64,000 bases of DNA from Pseudomonas sp. (GCF_017744435.1 NZ_JAGIBG010000010.1:1-64000), one strand, 5' to 3'; shown: positions 7,827 through 17,839, counted from the first letter of the stretch. The notes: generated by a model from the sequence alone, not told the origin. Program-made: numbers and translations.

Positions 7827-9308
7827 ATGGTAATGATCTATCGAGCACCCTTGCTGCTATGCCTCCTCGCAGTGCTGTTCTTTCTCGGCTTGGGCAACCA
7901 CCAGCTCCAGAACTCCACGGAGCCCCGCGTGGCGGGCATCGCGATGGAGATGCACCTTAGCGATAACTGGGTGACCCCGACGTTGAACGGTGAGCCATTC
8001 CTGGAAAAGCCGCCGTTGAGCGTCTGGCTCGGTGCTTCGGCGATCGGGATGTGGGGCGCATCGCCGCTGACGGTCAGGCTGGCGTCGGCCTTTGCGGGAC
8101 TGTTCTGCGTAATGCTGCTGTACACCATTCTGATACGCACCGGGCGCCCGGCAGCTGTTGCGTGGTGCGCTGCATTCATACTGGCGACCTCCGCCAGCTT
8201 CTGGGCCAACTCGCGGCAAGTGGGCGAGGACGCACTGTTGACGCTTGGCGTGACGACGGCGTTGATGGCCTACTTCCACGTAAGCCAGCGTGCGCGATCC
8301 GGTTCTTCAAACCTCGGCTTGTGGCTATTGTTCACGTTGGGGATTGTGATATCCACCTTAAGCAAAGGCGTTCTGGGGCTGGCGATGCCAGGCGTAGTGA
8401 TTTTCGCCTGGCTGATCTGCGAAAGCGTACAGCAGAAACGGTGGGTGGCCGGGGACTGGCTCCGTCCGGCGATGTTCACCCTGCTGGCGCTGATACCGCT
8501 GTCGATCTGGTTGTACTTTCTCTACCAACAGGGCGGTACAAAGGCACTTGAGGATGTGCTGTGGAACAACAGTGTCGGCCGTTTCAGTGGCTCATTCGTG
8601 GAAGCAGGTCATTATGAGCCCTTCTATTACTATGCAGCCAAACTGCCTGAAGCGTTCTTGCCTTGGAACCTGCTGGTTTATATCGGCCTGTGGCATTTTC
8701 GCAAGCAGCTAGTTGCCAATCGTCACTTGATGTTTTTCAGCCTCTGGCTGTTCGCGCAGTTTTTCCTGCTTTCCCTGGCCTCCAGCAAGCGCATGGTGTA
8801 TCTGATGGCACTGACACCTGCTGCAGCAGTGATCGCGGCAGAGTATGTGTTTGTACTGGGAACACGACTGCGTGAGCGCAGTGCCCAAGCGGGCTATGCA
8901 GCATTTTTGACACTCAACCACAAGGTACTGACCGCGGCAGGGGTCGCGCTACTGACGATCGGATACGTGATGGCAGCGTTATGGCTGGTCCCCAGAGCGG
9001 ACACGCAGTTGTCGTACTTGCCATTGACGGAGGAGATCCACACCCTTCAGCTCGAAGGACGCAAAGTTGCGTTGTTCCAACCCAGCGAACGCCTGGCCGG
9101 CGCCAGTGTCTTCCACAGCCAGAGCCTGCTCGATACGCTGACGTCAGAGCCGCAGCTGATGGCCTTTCTGAACAGCGCTCCGGTGAATGTTGCCATCATG
9201 GAACGTTCATCAGTTCCCCTGCCACCACTTGTCGTTATCGACAGTTTCAAGGTGGGGGGCCGCGTTTATGATTTCGTCGCTGACGTTGATTCGGCTGGGA
9301 ACAACTGA
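7827..9308 (+). CDS. ArnT-like glycosyltransferase, family 39 (PMT_2)
   Basis: This is a 493-residue polytopic membrane protein with about ten hydrophobic helices. The first periplasmic loop reads EPRVAGIAMEMHLSDNW and then LNGEPFLEKPP, matching the ArnT/PMT pattern in which an acidic residue near the first loop is catalytic and FEKP-like residues follow. ArnT moves 4-amino-4-deoxyarabinose from undecaprenyl phosphate to lipid A. No other arn genes are present here, so the donor sugar may differ. Starts at 7827 and 7833 are both possible and neither has a strong ribosome site. It sits 117 bases after the Ais-like phosphatase and probably forms a unit with it. Its base composition appears less GC-rich than its neighbours. 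Confidence 0.8.
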   Translation: MVMIYRAPLLLCLLAVLFFLGLGNHQLQNSTEPRVAGIAMEMHLSDNWVTPTLNGEPFLEKPPLSVWLGASAIGMWGASPLTVRLASAFAGLFCVMLLYTILIRTGRPAAVAWCAAFILATSASFWANSRQVGEDALLTLGVTTALMAYFHVSQRARSGSSNLGLWLLFTLGIVISTLSKGVLGLAMPGVVIFAWLICESVQQKRWVAGDWLRPAMFTLLALIPLSIWLYFLYQQGGTKALEDVLWNNSVGRFSGSFVEAGHYEPFYYYAAKLPEAFLPWNLLVYIGLWHFRKQLVANRHLMFFSLWLFAQFFLLSLASSKRMVYLMALTPAAAVIAAEYVFVLGTRLRERSAQAGYAAFLTLNHKVLTAAGVALLTIGYVMAALWLVPRADTQLSYLPLTEEIHTLQLEGRKVALFQPSERLAGASVFHSQSLLDTLTSEPQLMAFLNSAPVNVAIMERSSVPLPPLVVIDSFKVGGRVYDFVADVDSAGNN

Positions 9309-9408
9309 CGGGGCCAGAGTCCCAGCCATGGAATACGAAGTTTGCCGGGCAGAACGGTTTCTGGGCCTTGGCTAGCGCAACTGCAATTGGCGGACCTACC
9401 TTGCAGCA

Positions 9409-10728
9409 CTAGCGAGCCTTGCGCGGTAGCTCGATGCTGACCCGCAACCCGCCCAGTGAGCTTTCCAGCAGCGCCAGCTGCCCACCCCAGGCCTCGACGA
9501 TATCGCGCACGATCCCCAGCCCAAGGCCATGCCCATCGACCTGCTCGTCCAGCCGCGAGCCGCGCTCCAGCACTTGCAGGCGCTGGCTTTCGGGAATCCC
9601 TGGGCCATCATCATCGACCCACAACTGATAGCCCTCGTCCGTCGGCGCAATCCCGAGCCGCACTTCGCTGTCGGCCCACTTGCAGGCGTTGTCCAGCAGG
9701 TTGCCGAGTAGCTCCAGCACGTCTTCGCGGTCCCACGGCAGCAGCAGCCCCGGCGGCACATCGCGCGCGAGCAGCAAGCCTTCGCCATGGATCATACCCA
9801 AGGTTGCCAACAAGCCCGGCAGCTCGGCATCACAATCGAACTGCGCCCCCGGCAAGGCATCGCCCGCCAGGCGCGCCCGGTTCAGCTCGCGGGCCAGGCG
9901 CTGCTGAATTTGCTCCAACTGCTCGCGCAGCTGCGCCTGCACCTCCGGGAGGCCTTGCAAGCGCTCGCTAGACGCCAGGCTGAGCAGCACCGCCAGCGGT
10001 GTCTTCAGCGCATGGCCGAGGTTGCCCAGGGCATTGCGCGAGCGGCGCAGGCTGTCTTCGGTGTGGCTGAGCAAGTGGTTGATCTGGTCCACCAGCGGTG
10101 CCAGCTCGCTGGGCACCTCGGCATCGAGCTGCGAGCGCTGGCCTTGCTGCAGCTGGGCGATCTGCTGGCGCGCGCGCTCCAGCGGGCGCAGCGAGCGGGT
10201 GACGGTGATGCGCTGCAGCACCAGCACGATCAGTAACGCCACCAGGCCCATGCCCAGGCCGATCTGTTGCAGACGACGGAAGCCCTCACGCACCGGCGAG
10301 TAGTCTTGCGCCACGCTGATCGAGATGTCCTGGCCCAGGCGCCGGTAATCGGCGCGCAAGGCCAGCAGTTGCTGCCCTTCCGGGCCCAGCTCGTGGCTGT
10401 CGGACAGCCCCGGCGCGGCCGGCCTGGGCATGTCCAGGTCCCACAGCGAGCGCGAGCGCCAGGTGCCCTGCTCGAAATCGATACGGAAGTAGTAACCGGA
10501 GAAAGGTCGCTGGTAAGCCGCGGAGATGCGCCGCTCATCCAGTTGCAGGCCATTGGGCCCGCGCACCAATGCCACCAGCAGGTTTTCGCTCTCCTTGCGC
10601 AGGCCGTTTTCCAGGTAGCGCTGCAAACCCGCTTCGAACAGCCACAACGTGAGCTGCGCGAGCACCACCCCGACCATTACCAGCACGGCGACCAGGCCCA
10701 GGCTCAGACGCGCCTGGATGGATTTCAT
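9409..10728 (-). CDS. Two-component sensor histidine kinase (QseC/PmrB type)
   Basis: The protein has 439 residues. A transmembrane helix at about 10-32, a periplasmic sensor of about 120 residues and a second helix at about 156-173 are followed by HAMP, HisKA and HATPase domains. The phosphorylated histidine is H239 in [11 protein letters not shown]. The N box is [10 protein letters not shown] and the G1 box is DDGPGIP. Its start overlaps the end of the response-regulator gene by four bases. It is convergent with the ArnT-like gene. The signal is unknown, though adjacent PepSY proteins and envelope genes suggest cations, cationic peptides or envelope stress. Confidence 0.9.
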   Translation of the reverse strand: MKSIQARLSLGLVAVLVMVGVVLAQLTLWLFEAGLQRYLENGLRKESENLLVALVRGPNGLQLDERRISAAYQRPFSGYYFRIDFEQGTWRSRSLWDLDMPRPAAPGLSDSHELGPEGQQLLALRADYRRLGQDISISVAQDYSPVREGFRRLQQIGLGMGLVALLIVLVLQRITVTRSLRPLERARQQIAQLQQGQRSQLDAEVPSELAPLVDQINHLLSHTEDSLRRSRNALGNLGHALKTPLAVLLSLASSERLQGLPEVQAQLREQLEQIQQRLARELNRARLAGDALPGAQFDCDAELPGLLATLGMIHGEGLLLARDVPPGLLLPWDREDVLELLGNLLDNACKWADSEVRLGIAPTDEGYQLWVDDDGPGIPESQRLQVLERGSRLDEQVDGHGLGLGIVRDIVEAWGGQLALLESSLGGLRVSIELPRKAR

Positions 10729-11393
10729 CCGCCGCTCCCGGCATAGATGTAGCCTTGCCCGCGGCGTGTCTCGATGACGCTGCGGCCCAGCTTGCGCCGC
10801 AGGTGGTTGACGTGCACCTCCAGCACATTGGAATCGCGCTCGGTCTCGCCGTCGTACAGGTGCTCGGCCAGGTGGCTCTTGGACAGGATCTGCTGCGGGT
10901 GCAGCATGAAATAACGCAACAGGCGAAATTCCGCCGCCGTCAGCTGGACATCGACACCGTCACGGCTCACGCACTGGCGGCTTTCATCCAGGTGCAGGCC
11001 TGCAGCTTCCAGCGTTGGCTGGTTGGCCAGGCCCCGGGCACGGCGCAGCAGCGCCTGAATGCGCAGCTGCAATTCCTCGGGGTGGAAGGGCTTGCTCAGG
11101 TAATCGTCGGCCCCGGCTTTCAGGCCTTCGATCCGCTCTGCCCACGAGCCTCGCGCCGTCAGGATCAGCACCGGCGTGGCCAGGCCGCCGGCACGCCACT
11201 GCGCCAGCACTTCCAGGCCCGGCAAGCCCGGCAGGCCGAGGTCGAGGATGATCAGGTCATAGGGTTCGCTCTGGCCCTGATACACCGCGTCTCGGCCATC
11301 GGCCAGCCAGTCCATGGCATATCCCTGGCGCTGCAGGCTGGTGGTCAGTTCGTCGGCCAGGGGCACGTTGTCTTCGACAAGCAACAGGCGCAT
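10725..11393 (-). CDS. OmpR/PhoB-family response regulator
   Basis: The protein has 222 residues. The receiver domain contains the acidic pair in LLLVEDN, phosphoacceptor D51 in [10 protein letters not shown] and the conserved Lys in [11 protein letters not shown]. The C-terminal winged helix ends in [10 protein letters not shown] and the usual RGQGYIY motif. The ATG at 11393 begins MRLLLVED, the normal N-terminus for the family. The gene ends in a four-base overlap with the kinase gene and starts one base after the 104-residue PepSY gene, so all four genes are probably one transcript. Confidence 0.93.
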   Translation of the reverse strand: MRLLLVEDNVPLADELTTSLQRQGYAMDWLADGRDAVYQGQSEPYDLIILDLGLPGLPGLEVLAQWRAGGLATPVLILTARGSWAERIEGLKAGADDYLSKPFHPEELQLRIQALLRRARGLANQPTLEAAGLHLDESRQCVSRDGVDVQLTAAEFRLLRYFMLHPQQILSKSHLAEHLYDGETERDSNVLEVHVNHLRRKLGRSVIETRRGQGYIYAGSGG

Positions 11394-11394
11394 G

Positions 11395-11709
11395 TCAGTC
11401 GTCTTCCTCGTCTTTGAGCAGGGCACCGCTGCTGGCATCGAGCTTGATCTCGCGCACCACGCCGTCGTTGGTCAGCAGCTCGACTTCATATTCGTAGCGG
11501 CCGTCGTGTTCTTCCAGCTCGGCCTCCAGCAGGCGCGCCCCGGGGTAACGCCCCAGGGCGGTTTCCAGCAGTTGTTCGAGCGGCAGGATGACGCCCTTCT
11601 GGCGCAGCTTCAGGGCCTGGTCCTGGTCCAGGTCGCGGGCAATGGCCAGGGAGCACACGGCCAGCAACGACAACGCCAGGTATCGCGCCGGCCGGGGTAA
11701 GTGGATCAT
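11395..11709 (-). CDS. PepSY-domain protein, probably periplasmic
   Basis: The protein has 104 residues: a signal peptide (about 1-24, [15 protein letters not shown]) and one PepSY-like domain with the typical [19 protein letters not shown] strand pattern and a closing DASSGALLK motif. PepSY domains are thought to inhibit peptidases or bind envelope ligands. Its start overlaps the stop of the preceding PepSY gene by one base (TGATG layout), and its stop is one base before the response-regulator start. It may be an accessory sensor or feedback protein of the adjacent two-component system. Confidence 0.8.
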   Translation of the reverse strand: MIHLPRPARYLALSLLAVCSLAIARDLDQDQALKLRQKGVILPLEQLLETALGRYPGARLLEAELEEHDGRYEYEVELLTNDGVVREIKLDASSGALLKDEEDD

Positions 11710-12017
11710 CAGCTGTCCCGCTCGTCCTTCAGCACTTCGCCGGTCTTGGCATCCAGGTCGACATCCCACTCGACGTTCTGCGTGTCGCGCAGTTCGACCT
11801 TGTAGATATAGCGGCCGTATTCGTCTTCCAGCTCCAAGTCGGTGACGGTGGCGCCTGGGTGCTTGGCCACGGCGGTGGCCTTGAGTTCGTCCAGCGACTT
11901 GATGGTCTTGGCATTGACCAGTTTGACCACTTCGTCCGGCTGGACGTCCTTGGCGAAAGCGGCATTGGCGCCCAGGGCAAGGGCGGCGGCGGTGAACAGG
12001 GCAGTCAAGGTTTTCAT
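11709..12017 (-). CDS. PepSY-domain protein, periplasmic
   Basis: The protein has 102 residues. A clear signal peptide ends at GANAAFA, and one PepSY domain includes EDEYGRYIYKVELRD and DLDAKTGEVLKDE. It is a paralogue of the next gene and heads a four-gene transcript with that gene and the two-component pair. The ATG at 12017 follows a GGAGAG-type ribosome site. Tandem PepSY proteins at the head of a sensor operon suggest autoregulated envelope sensing, which is inference. Confidence 0.85.
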   Translation of the reverse strand: MKTLTALFTAAALALGANAAFAKDVQPDEVVKLVNAKTIKSLDELKATAVAKHPGATVTDLELEDEYGRYIYKVELRDTQNVEWDVDLDAKTGEVLKDERDS

Positions 12018-12053
12018 GGTGGCTCTCCTGAGCGACGTTCAAGTTGTCTACGG

Positions 12054-12067
12054 GGTTAAGACTAACC
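12054..12067. promoter_or_regulatory. Inverted repeat upstream of the PepSY/two-component operon
   Basis: GGTTA-AGAC-TAACC lies about 37 bases before the first PepSY start codon, in the region expected for the operon promoter. It is a candidate site for the response regulator, although OmpR-type regulators more often bind direct repeats. No other evidence supports it. Confidence 0.3.
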
Positions 12068-12135
12068 AGCGGTCCTTAATTCAACCTGAAAACAGCTGGC
12101 GCCATGATAGCGCAGCTGTAACGCTATCAAGCCCC

Positions 12136-12141
12136 TATAAT
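12136..12141 (+). promoter_or_regulatory. Probable -10 element of the patatin-like gene
   Basis: A perfect TATAAT lies 28 bases upstream of the ATG at 12170. No good -35 element is visible at the expected distance (CAGCTG is all that is present). Confidence 0.45.
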
Positions 12142-12169
12142 GACCGGCTTGTTACTTGCGAGATCCGTG

Positions 12170-13249
12170 ATGAGCGCCATTCACATCAAATACCCTGCAC
12201 TCACCTTCAAGGCTGGCCAGCGTGCGCTGCAGCAGATTCGCGAACGTGGTTTGCAGGCGGCCGATGTGGGCGTGCTGCCAGGTGCTGCGGGCGGCCCCAA
12301 GCCTTTGGGCATCCAGGGCCTGGACCTGGCACTGTTCGGTGAATGGCTGCCTTCGGCACCACGGCAACGCGCGCTGATCGGCGCCTCGATCGGCTCCTGG
12401 CGCTTCGCCAGCGCCTGCCTCGACGACCCGGTCGCCGGCCTCCGCCGCCTGGGCGAACTGTATACCGAACAGGACTTCGCCAAGGGCGTCACGCCCGCCG
12501 AGATCAGCCGCAGTTGCCAGCGCATGCTCGACGACCTGCTGCAGGGGCGCGACGGGCAAATCCTCGCCAACCGGCACTACCGCCTGAACATCCTGGTGGT
12601 GAAGAGCCACGGCCAGCTCGCGCACGACCATCGTGGTCGCCTGGGCATGGGCCTGGGTTCGGTGATCGCCAGCAACCTGCTGGGGCGCTCGCGCCTGGCC
12701 CGGCACTTTGAACGGATCATCCTGCATGATGAGCGCAGCGTGCCGCCACTCGATGCGCTGACTGACTTCCCCTCGCGCTGCCTGCCACTGGACCTCGCCA
12801 ACCTGCGCCAGGCCCTGCTCGCCTCGGGCTCGATCCCGATGGTGATGGAAGGCGTGCGTGACATTCCCGGCGCCGGTGCTGGCACCTACCGCGACGGCGG
12901 CCTGCTCGACTACCACCTCGACCTGCCCTACCGCGGTGACGACCTGGTGCTGTACCCGCACTTCACCGACAAAGTGGTGCCCGGCTGGTTCGACAAGGCA
13001 TTGCCCTGGCGCAAGGGTGACGCCACGCGCCTGCAGAACGTGCTGCTGATGACGCCCTCGCCGCAGTACCTGGCCGCCCTGCCCTTCGGTAAGCTGCCGG
13101 ACCGCAACGACTTCAAGCGCTTCATGGGCGACGCGCCGAGTCGCAAGCGCTACTGGTACAAAGCCATTGCCGAAAGCCAGCGGCTGGGTGACGAACTGCT
13201 CGAACTGATCGCCGCCGGGCGGTTGCACGAACGCCTGCAAGCCTTGTAG
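12170..13249 (+). CDS. Patatin-like phospholipase family protein
   Basis: The protein has 359 residues. The patatin catalytic features can be seen: a glycine-rich oxyanion segment (PGAAGGPKPLG, about residues 38-48), the nucleophile elbow GASIGS with S73, and a catalytic Asp in YRDGGLLDYH. A lipid acyl-hydrolase activity is expected and the substrate is unknown. ATG 12170 is chosen because it follows the -10 at the right distance and gives the compact MSAIHIKYPAL start; an ATG ten codons upstream overlaps the promoter. It is divergent from the PepSY/two-component operon and is followed by queD. Confidence 0.8.
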   Translation: MSAIHIKYPALTFKAGQRALQQIRERGLQAADVGVLPGAAGGPKPLGIQGLDLALFGEWLPSAPRQRALIGASIGSWRFASACLDDPVAGLRRLGELYTEQDFAKGVTPAEISRSCQRMLDDLLQGRDGQILANRHYRLNILVVKSHGQLAHDHRGRLGMGLGSVIASNLLGRSRLARHFERIILHDERSVPPLDALTDFPSRCLPLDLANLRQALLASGSIPMVMEGVRDIPGAGAGTYRDGGLLDYHLDLPYRGDDLVLYPHFTDKVVPGWFDKALPWRKGDATRLQNVLLMTPSPQYLAALPFGKLPDRNDFKRFMGDAPSRKRYWYKAIAESQRLGDELLELIAAGRLHERLQAL

Positions 13250-13301
13250 CGGCCATGCTGGTAGACTGCGCGCATTATTGATTCACACAGAGTTATGACG
13301 C

Positions 13302-13658
13302 GTGGAAATTTTTAAAGAGTTCACCTTCGAGTCGGCCCACCGCCTGCCCCACGTTCCTGAAGGGCACAAGTGCGGCCGCCTGCACGGCCACTCGTTCAAG
13401 GTCGGCCTGCACCTGACCGGCCCGCTCGACCCGCACACTGGCTGGATCCGCGACTTCGCCGAGGTCAAGGCGATCTTCAAGCCGATCTACGAGCAACTGG
13501 ACCACAACTACCTGAACGACATCCCAGGCCTGGAAAACCCCACCAGCGAAGTGATCGCCAAGTGGATCTGGGAACAGGTCAAGCCACTGATGCCGGAGCT
13601 GTCGAAAGTGCGCATCCACGAAACCTGCACCAGCGGCTGCGAATACACCGGCGACTGA
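13302..13658 (+). CDS. queD: 6-carboxy-5,6,7,8-tetrahydropterin synthase
   Basis: QueD converts dihydroneopterin triphosphate to 6-carboxytetrahydropterin in queuosine and preQ0 synthesis. The 118 residues hold the zinc ligands H13 (ESAHRLP) and H28/H30 (LHGHSF), the catalytic Cys24 in [10 protein letters not shown], and the C-terminal [10 protein letters not shown] segment. It starts with GTG at 13302. Other queuosine genes are not nearby. The length is normal for the family. Confidence 0.92.
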   Translation: MEIFKEFTFESAHRLPHVPEGHKCGRLHGHSFKVGLHLTGPLDPHTGWIRDFAEVKAIFKPIYEQLDHNYLNDIPGLENPTSEVIAKWIWEQVKPLMPELSKVRIHETCTSGCEYTGD

Positions 13659-13661
13659 TAC

Positions 13662-14285
13662 TCATGGGCGTGGGCCTTTGTGGATGATTTTCATGGAGAC
13701 CCGCCCTGGTGTGCCGCCACCGGTATACAAGTAGGGGCGACCGAACTGCTTGTAACGGTTCATCGGGTAACCGCTAGGTGCAATGAAGCGCAAATTGCAC
13801 ACGAGTTGATTCTGTACCAGCCCCAAAGAGGGCAACCCCTCGATGCGCCACATCCGGGAACGGTGATACCAGTTTTCGATCACCCGTTCCTGCCCGGCAT
13901 CGTGGGCACAGTCATACATCCCGACGTATCCCGCAAGGTTGTCATCCTCCATGAGAAACTGCCGTCTCTGGAACTTATCGTCCACGGGGCGAATTTCGTA
14001 GTATTCCTTGGCCCCTCTGCGGTACAGGCCAAACCATAGCATCACGCAACGGACGTGCGTTGCCACGCTCCTGATCGGAGCCCTGGATGAGGCAATCTTC
14101 GAGCCCTCGGGCTCAGTGCGCACCCAGCCATCCTCACCATCGCCGCTGTAGAACTGCACCCAGATCGGCGCCAGCTGCGGCGCGGCAAAGTCCCAACTTT
14201 CCTGGCTCAGGGGTGTGCTCGAAAGCTGCCACCAGCATTCAGCGTAGAAGGAAGAGTCAGGGTCATGGACATAGACGTTTTTCAT
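13662..14285 (-). CDS. Hypothetical protein, not recognised
   Basis: This is a 207-residue protein I do not recognise. It starts MKNVYVHDPDSSFYAECWW, is rich in aromatic residues (about ten Trp and many Tyr), and has no signal peptide, transmembrane helix or known motif. The middle holds a hydrophobic VRCVMLWFGLYRRG stretch and the end is glycine-rich (YTGGGTPGRVSM). Its base composition appears less GC-rich than queD and acnB nearby, suggesting later acquisition. It ends three bases beyond the queD stop on the opposite strand. A real gene is likely because of its length and protein-like composition. Confidence 0.55.
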   Translation of the reverse strand: MKNVYVHDPDSSFYAECWWQLSSTPLSQESWDFAAPQLAPIWVQFYSGDGEDGWVRTEPEGSKIASSRAPIRSVATHVRCVMLWFGLYRRGAKEYYEIRPVDDKFQRRQFLMEDDNLAGYVGMYDCAHDAGQERVIENWYHRSRMWRIEGLPSLGLVQNQLVCNLRFIAPSGYPMNRYKQFGRPYLYTGGGTPGRVSMKIIHKGPRP

Positions 14286-14357
14286 GGCTCGCTACCTGGC
14301 AATGGTCAAGCGAGTACGCTATGCCAGGGCAGTACCTGCAAGCAGAGGGAAGTCGAT

Positions 14358-14825
14358 CTAGAGCAGGTCGCCCTTGAGAAAGGCCGGTGCGATGTAACGC
14401 TGATAATGGGCTTCGGACAACAGGAAGAACTCACGGTCAATGGCGTCACGCAGTTGCGGCAACTCCCAATCGCGAAACTCCGGCAGCAGCACCATGCCGT
14501 AGGCTTCCAGATCACGGATCATCCGCGCCCCACGGGCGATCAGCTGGTAGGCCCAGCAGTATTCCGACTGTTGCTCGACGAAGCGGATCGAACGCTGCTG
14601 CAGCTGCTGGCGCAGCAGGCCTTTGTCGAACACTTCGAGCTTGGCCATCATCACCTGCACCAGCAGTTGCTCCAGACGCAGCCAGACGGCACGCTTCTGC
14701 TCGTCGTCATAACCGTTCCAGTTGATCACTTCGTGATGGAAACGCTTGCAGCCACGGCATACGGTGTCCCCGTAAACAGTGGAACAGAGGCCGACACAAG
14801 GGGTCTTGATGGACTGGTTGGACAT
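14358..14825 (-). CDS. DUF1289 domain-containing protein
   Basis: The protein has 155 residues. The N-terminal domain has four cysteines in the DUF1289 pattern: TPCVGLC, then VCRGC followed by RFHHEVINW. This suggests a small metal or Fe-S site. The remaining hundred residues are helical and charged. The start at 14825 places the cysteine motif close to the N-terminus, as is usual; an ATG at 14861 would add 12 residues. The function is unknown. Confidence 0.75.
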   Translation of the reverse strand: MSNQSIKTPCVGLCSTVYGDTVCRGCKRFHHEVINWNGYDDEQKRAVWLRLEQLLVQVMMAKLEVFDKGLLRQQLQQRSIRFVEQQSEYCWAYQLIARGARMIRDLEAYGMVLLPEFRDWELPQLRDAIDREFFLLSEAHYQRYIAPAFLKGDLL

Positions 14826-15229
14826 TGAAAACAACGGCTTGGCGGTGGAACACGGGGTCATGTTAGCCCTTTGTCTAACCAGGGTCACCCGTTAAAGTCA
14901 TGATCGCTGCCTTACCTTCGGGCATTTTTTGCCGTAGAATCATCCCGCCTTTTCAAGGCAACAATGTCCGTTGGAAGCTGTTTTCAAAGCGTCACGAGCA
15001 CAGTTCATCCGGTAGAACGGCGTTGGCCCGGGCCATGCATCCCTCGCATGCCCGCGCCAGCCCTCATCAGCTCCCGTTCTGCAGGCGTAAAACTTTGAAA
15101 GCAGCTTCTGTAAGGATTCTTTGCGACTCTGGCTGGGCGGCCCACAAAGCCGTGGCAGCGCATGGGTGCATTGAATGCTGGATGAGCGTCCCGGACTCCC
15201 TTTAGGGACCACTGATGAGGGTAATAACT
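14826..15229. other. Long leader region before acnB
   Basis: About 400 bases contain no convincing gene. A weak promoter match for acnB is TTACCT (14912-14917), a 17-base spacer, then TAGAAT (14935-14940). It would give a leader of nearly 290 bases. Near its end TCCCT-TT-AGGGA (15197-15208) can form a hairpin about 21 bases before the GTG start. Long structured leaders often mean post-transcriptional control, but no known RNA family was recognised. Confidence 0.35.
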
Positions 15230-17839
15230 GTGCTTGAAGCCTACCGCAAACACATCGAAGAGCGTGCCGCCCTGGGTATCGTGCCCCAGCCGCTGAACGC
15301 CGAACAAACTGCAGGCCTGGTCGAGCTGCTGAAAAACCCGCCAGCCGGCGAAGAAGCCTTCCTCGTAGACCTGATCACCAACCGCGTTCCACCAGGGGTC
15401 GACGAAGCTGCCTACGTCAAGGCCGCTTTCCTCTCCGCCGTCGCCAAGGGCGAAGCCAAGTCGCCACTGATCGACCGCAAGCACGCTGCTGAACTGCTGG
15501 GCACCATGCAGGGCGGCTACAACATCGAGACGCTGGTCGCGCTGCTCGACGACGCCGAACTGGGCGCCGTCGCGGCCGAACAGCTCAAGCACACCCTGCT
15601 GATGTTCGATGCCTTCCACGACGTGGCCGAAAAGGCCAAGGCCGGCAACGTTCACGCCAAGGCCGTGCTGGACTCCTGGGCTGCCGGCGAGTGGTTCACC
15701 TCGCGTCCGGCCATCGCCGACAAGTACACCCTGACCGTGTTCAAGGTGCCTGGCGAAACCAACACCGACGACCTGTCCCCTGCTCCGGACGCCTGGTCGC
15801 GCCCTGACATCCCGCTGCACGCCCTGGCCATGCTGAAAATGGCCCGTGACGGCATCGAGCCGTCGCAGCCAGGTTCGGTCGGCCCGCTGGCACAGATCGA
15901 AGCGGTCAAGGCCAAGGGCTTCCCGGTAGCCTACGTCGGTGACGTGGTCGGTACCGGTTCCTCGCGTAAATCCGCCACCAACTCGGTGCTGTGGTTCTTC
16001 GGCGACGACATCCCTTACGTGCCGAACAAGCGCGCCGGTGGCTTCTGCTTCGGCACCAAGATCGCCCCGATCTTCTACAACACCATGGAAGACGCCGGCG
16101 CCCTGCCGATCGAATTCGACTGCACCAACCTGGCCATGGGCGACGTCATCGACGTTTACCCGTTCAAAGGTGAAGTGCGCCGTCACGGCAGCGACGAGCT
16201 GGTCACCGAGTTCGCGCTGAAAACCGAAGTGCTGCTGGACGAAGTCCGCGCTGGCGGCCGTATCCCGCTGATCGTCGGCCGTGGCCTGACCGAAAAAGCC
16301 CGTGCCGAACTGGGCCTGGGTGCTTCCGACCTGTTCAAGAAACCAGAGCAGCCAGCCGACACCGGCAAGGGCTTCACCCTGGCGCAGAAGATGGTAGGCC
16401 GTGCCTGCGGCCTGGCAGAAGGCCAGGGCGTGCGCCCAGGTGCCTACTGCGAGCCGAAGATGACCACCGTCGGTTCCCAGGACACCACTGGCCCGATGAC
16501 CCGCGACGAGCTGAAAGACCTGGCGTGCCTGGGCTTCTCCGCTGACCTGGTAATGCAGTCGTTCTGCCACACCGCGGCCTATCCGAAGCCGATCGACGTC
16601 AACACCCACCACACCCTGCCAGACTTCATCCGCACCCGTGGCGGCGTGTCGCTGCGTCCGGGCGACGGCATCATCCACAGCTGGCTGAACCGCATGCTGA
16701 TGCCTGACACCGTGGGTACTGGTGGCGACTCGCACACCCGCTTCCCGATCGGCATCTCGTTCCCGGCCGGTTCCGGCCTGGTGGCCTTCGCCGCCGCCAC
16801 CGGCGTCATGCCGCTGGACATGCCAGAGTCGATCCTGGTGCGCTTCAAGGGCAAACTGCAACCAGGCATCACCCTGCGTGACCTGGTGCATGCCATCCCT
16901 TACTACGCCATCCAGAAGGGCCTGCTGACCGTCGAGAAGAAAGGCAAGAAAAACGCCTTCTCCGGCCGCATCCTGGAAATCGAAGGCCTGGACGACCTGA
17001 CCGTCGAGCAAGCCTTCGAGCTGTCCGACGCCTCGGCCGAGCGTTCCGCTGCCGGTTGCACCATCAAGCTGCCAGAGAAGGCCATCGCCGAGTACCTGCA
17101 GTCCAACATCACCCTGCTGCGCTGGATGATCGGCGAAGGCTACGGCGATGCCCGCACCCTGGAGCGTCGCGCCCAGGCCATGGAAGCCTGGCTGGCCAAG
17201 CCTGAGCTGCTGTCGGCTGACGCCGATGCCGAATACGCCGAAATCATCGAAATCGACCTGGCCGACGTGAAAGAGCCTGTGCTCTGCGCGCCGAACGACC
17301 CAGACGATGCCCGCCTGCTGTCCTCGGTACAGGGCGAGAAGATCGACGAAGTGTTCATCGGTTCGTGCATGACCAACATTGGTCACTTCCGCGCTGCCGG
17401 CAAGCTGCTGGACAAGGTCAAGGGCGGTATCCCGACCCGTCTGTGGCTGGCTCCGCCAACCAAGATGGACGCCCACCAGCTGACCGAAGAAGGCTACTAC
17501 GGCATCTACGGCAAGGCCGGTGCGCGCATGGAAATGCCAGGCTGCTCGCTGTGCATGGGTAACCAGGCACGTGTGCAGACCGGTTCGACCGTGGTCTCCA
17601 CTTCGACCCGTAACTTCCCGAACCGTCTGGGCGACGCCACCAACGTGTACCTGGCCTCGGCCGAGCTGGCTGCCGTCGCTTCGATCATCGGCAAGCTGCC
17701 GACCGTCGAAGAGTACATGCAGTACGCCAAGGACATCGACAGCATGGCTGCCGACGTCTACCGCTACCTGAGCTTCGACCAGATCGCCGAGTTCCGCGAA
17801 GCGGCTGCCAACGCCAAGATCCCGGTGGTTCAGGCGTAA
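15230..17839 (+). CDS. acnB: Aconitate hydratase B
   Basis: AcnB interconverts citrate and isocitrate in the TCA cycle and can also hydrate 2-methyl-cis-aconitate to 2-methylisocitrate. The 869 residues run HEAT-like domain, swivel domain ([12 protein letters not shown]) and core. The [4Fe-4S] cysteines are in [10 protein letters not shown] and in [13 protein letters not shown] 15230 gives [13 protein letters not shown], matching the family N-terminus, with GAGG at 15217-15220 as ribosome site; an ATG five codons earlier is possible. It is convergent with prpD, the last gene of the methylcitrate operon. A terminator and a REP pair lie between them. Confidence 0.96.
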   Translation: MLEAYRKHIEERAALGIVPQPLNAEQTAGLVELLKNPPAGEEAFLVDLITNRVPPGVDEAAYVKAAFLSAVAKGEAKSPLIDRKHAAELLGTMQGGYNIETLVALLDDAELGAVAAEQLKHTLLMFDAFHDVAEKAKAGNVHAKAVLDSWAAGEWFTSRPAIADKYTLTVFKVPGETNTDDLSPAPDAWSRPDIPLHALAMLKMARDGIEPSQPGSVGPLAQIEAVKAKGFPVAYVGDVVGTGSSRKSATNSVLWFFGDDIPYVPNKRAGGFCFGTKIAPIFYNTMEDAGALPIEFDCTNLAMGDVIDVYPFKGEVRRHGSDELVTEFALKTEVLLDEVRAGGRIPLIVGRGLTEKARAELGLGASDLFKKPEQPADTGKGFTLAQKMVGRACGLAEGQGVRPGAYCEPKMTTVGSQDTTGPMTRDELKDLACLGFSADLVMQSFCHTAAYPKPIDVNTHHTLPDFIRTRGGVSLRPGDGIIHSWLNRMLMPDTVGTGGDSHTRFPIGISFPAGSGLVAFAAATGVMPLDMPESILVRFKGKLQPGITLRDLVHAIPYYAIQKGLLTVEKKGKKNAFSGRILEIEGLDDLTVEQAFELSDASAERSAAGCTIKLPEKAIAEYLQSNITLLRWMIGEGYGDARTLERRAQAMEAWLAKPELLSADADAEYAEIIEIDLADVKEPVLCAPNDPDDARLLSSVQGEKIDEVFIGSCMTNIGHFRAAGKLLDKVKGGIPTRLWLAPPTKMDAHQLTEEGYYGIYGKAGARMEMPGCSLCMGNQARVQTGSTVVSTSTRNFPNRLGDATNVYLASAELAAVASIIGKLPTVEEYMQYAKDIDSMAADVYRYLSFDQIAEFREAAANAKIPVVQA

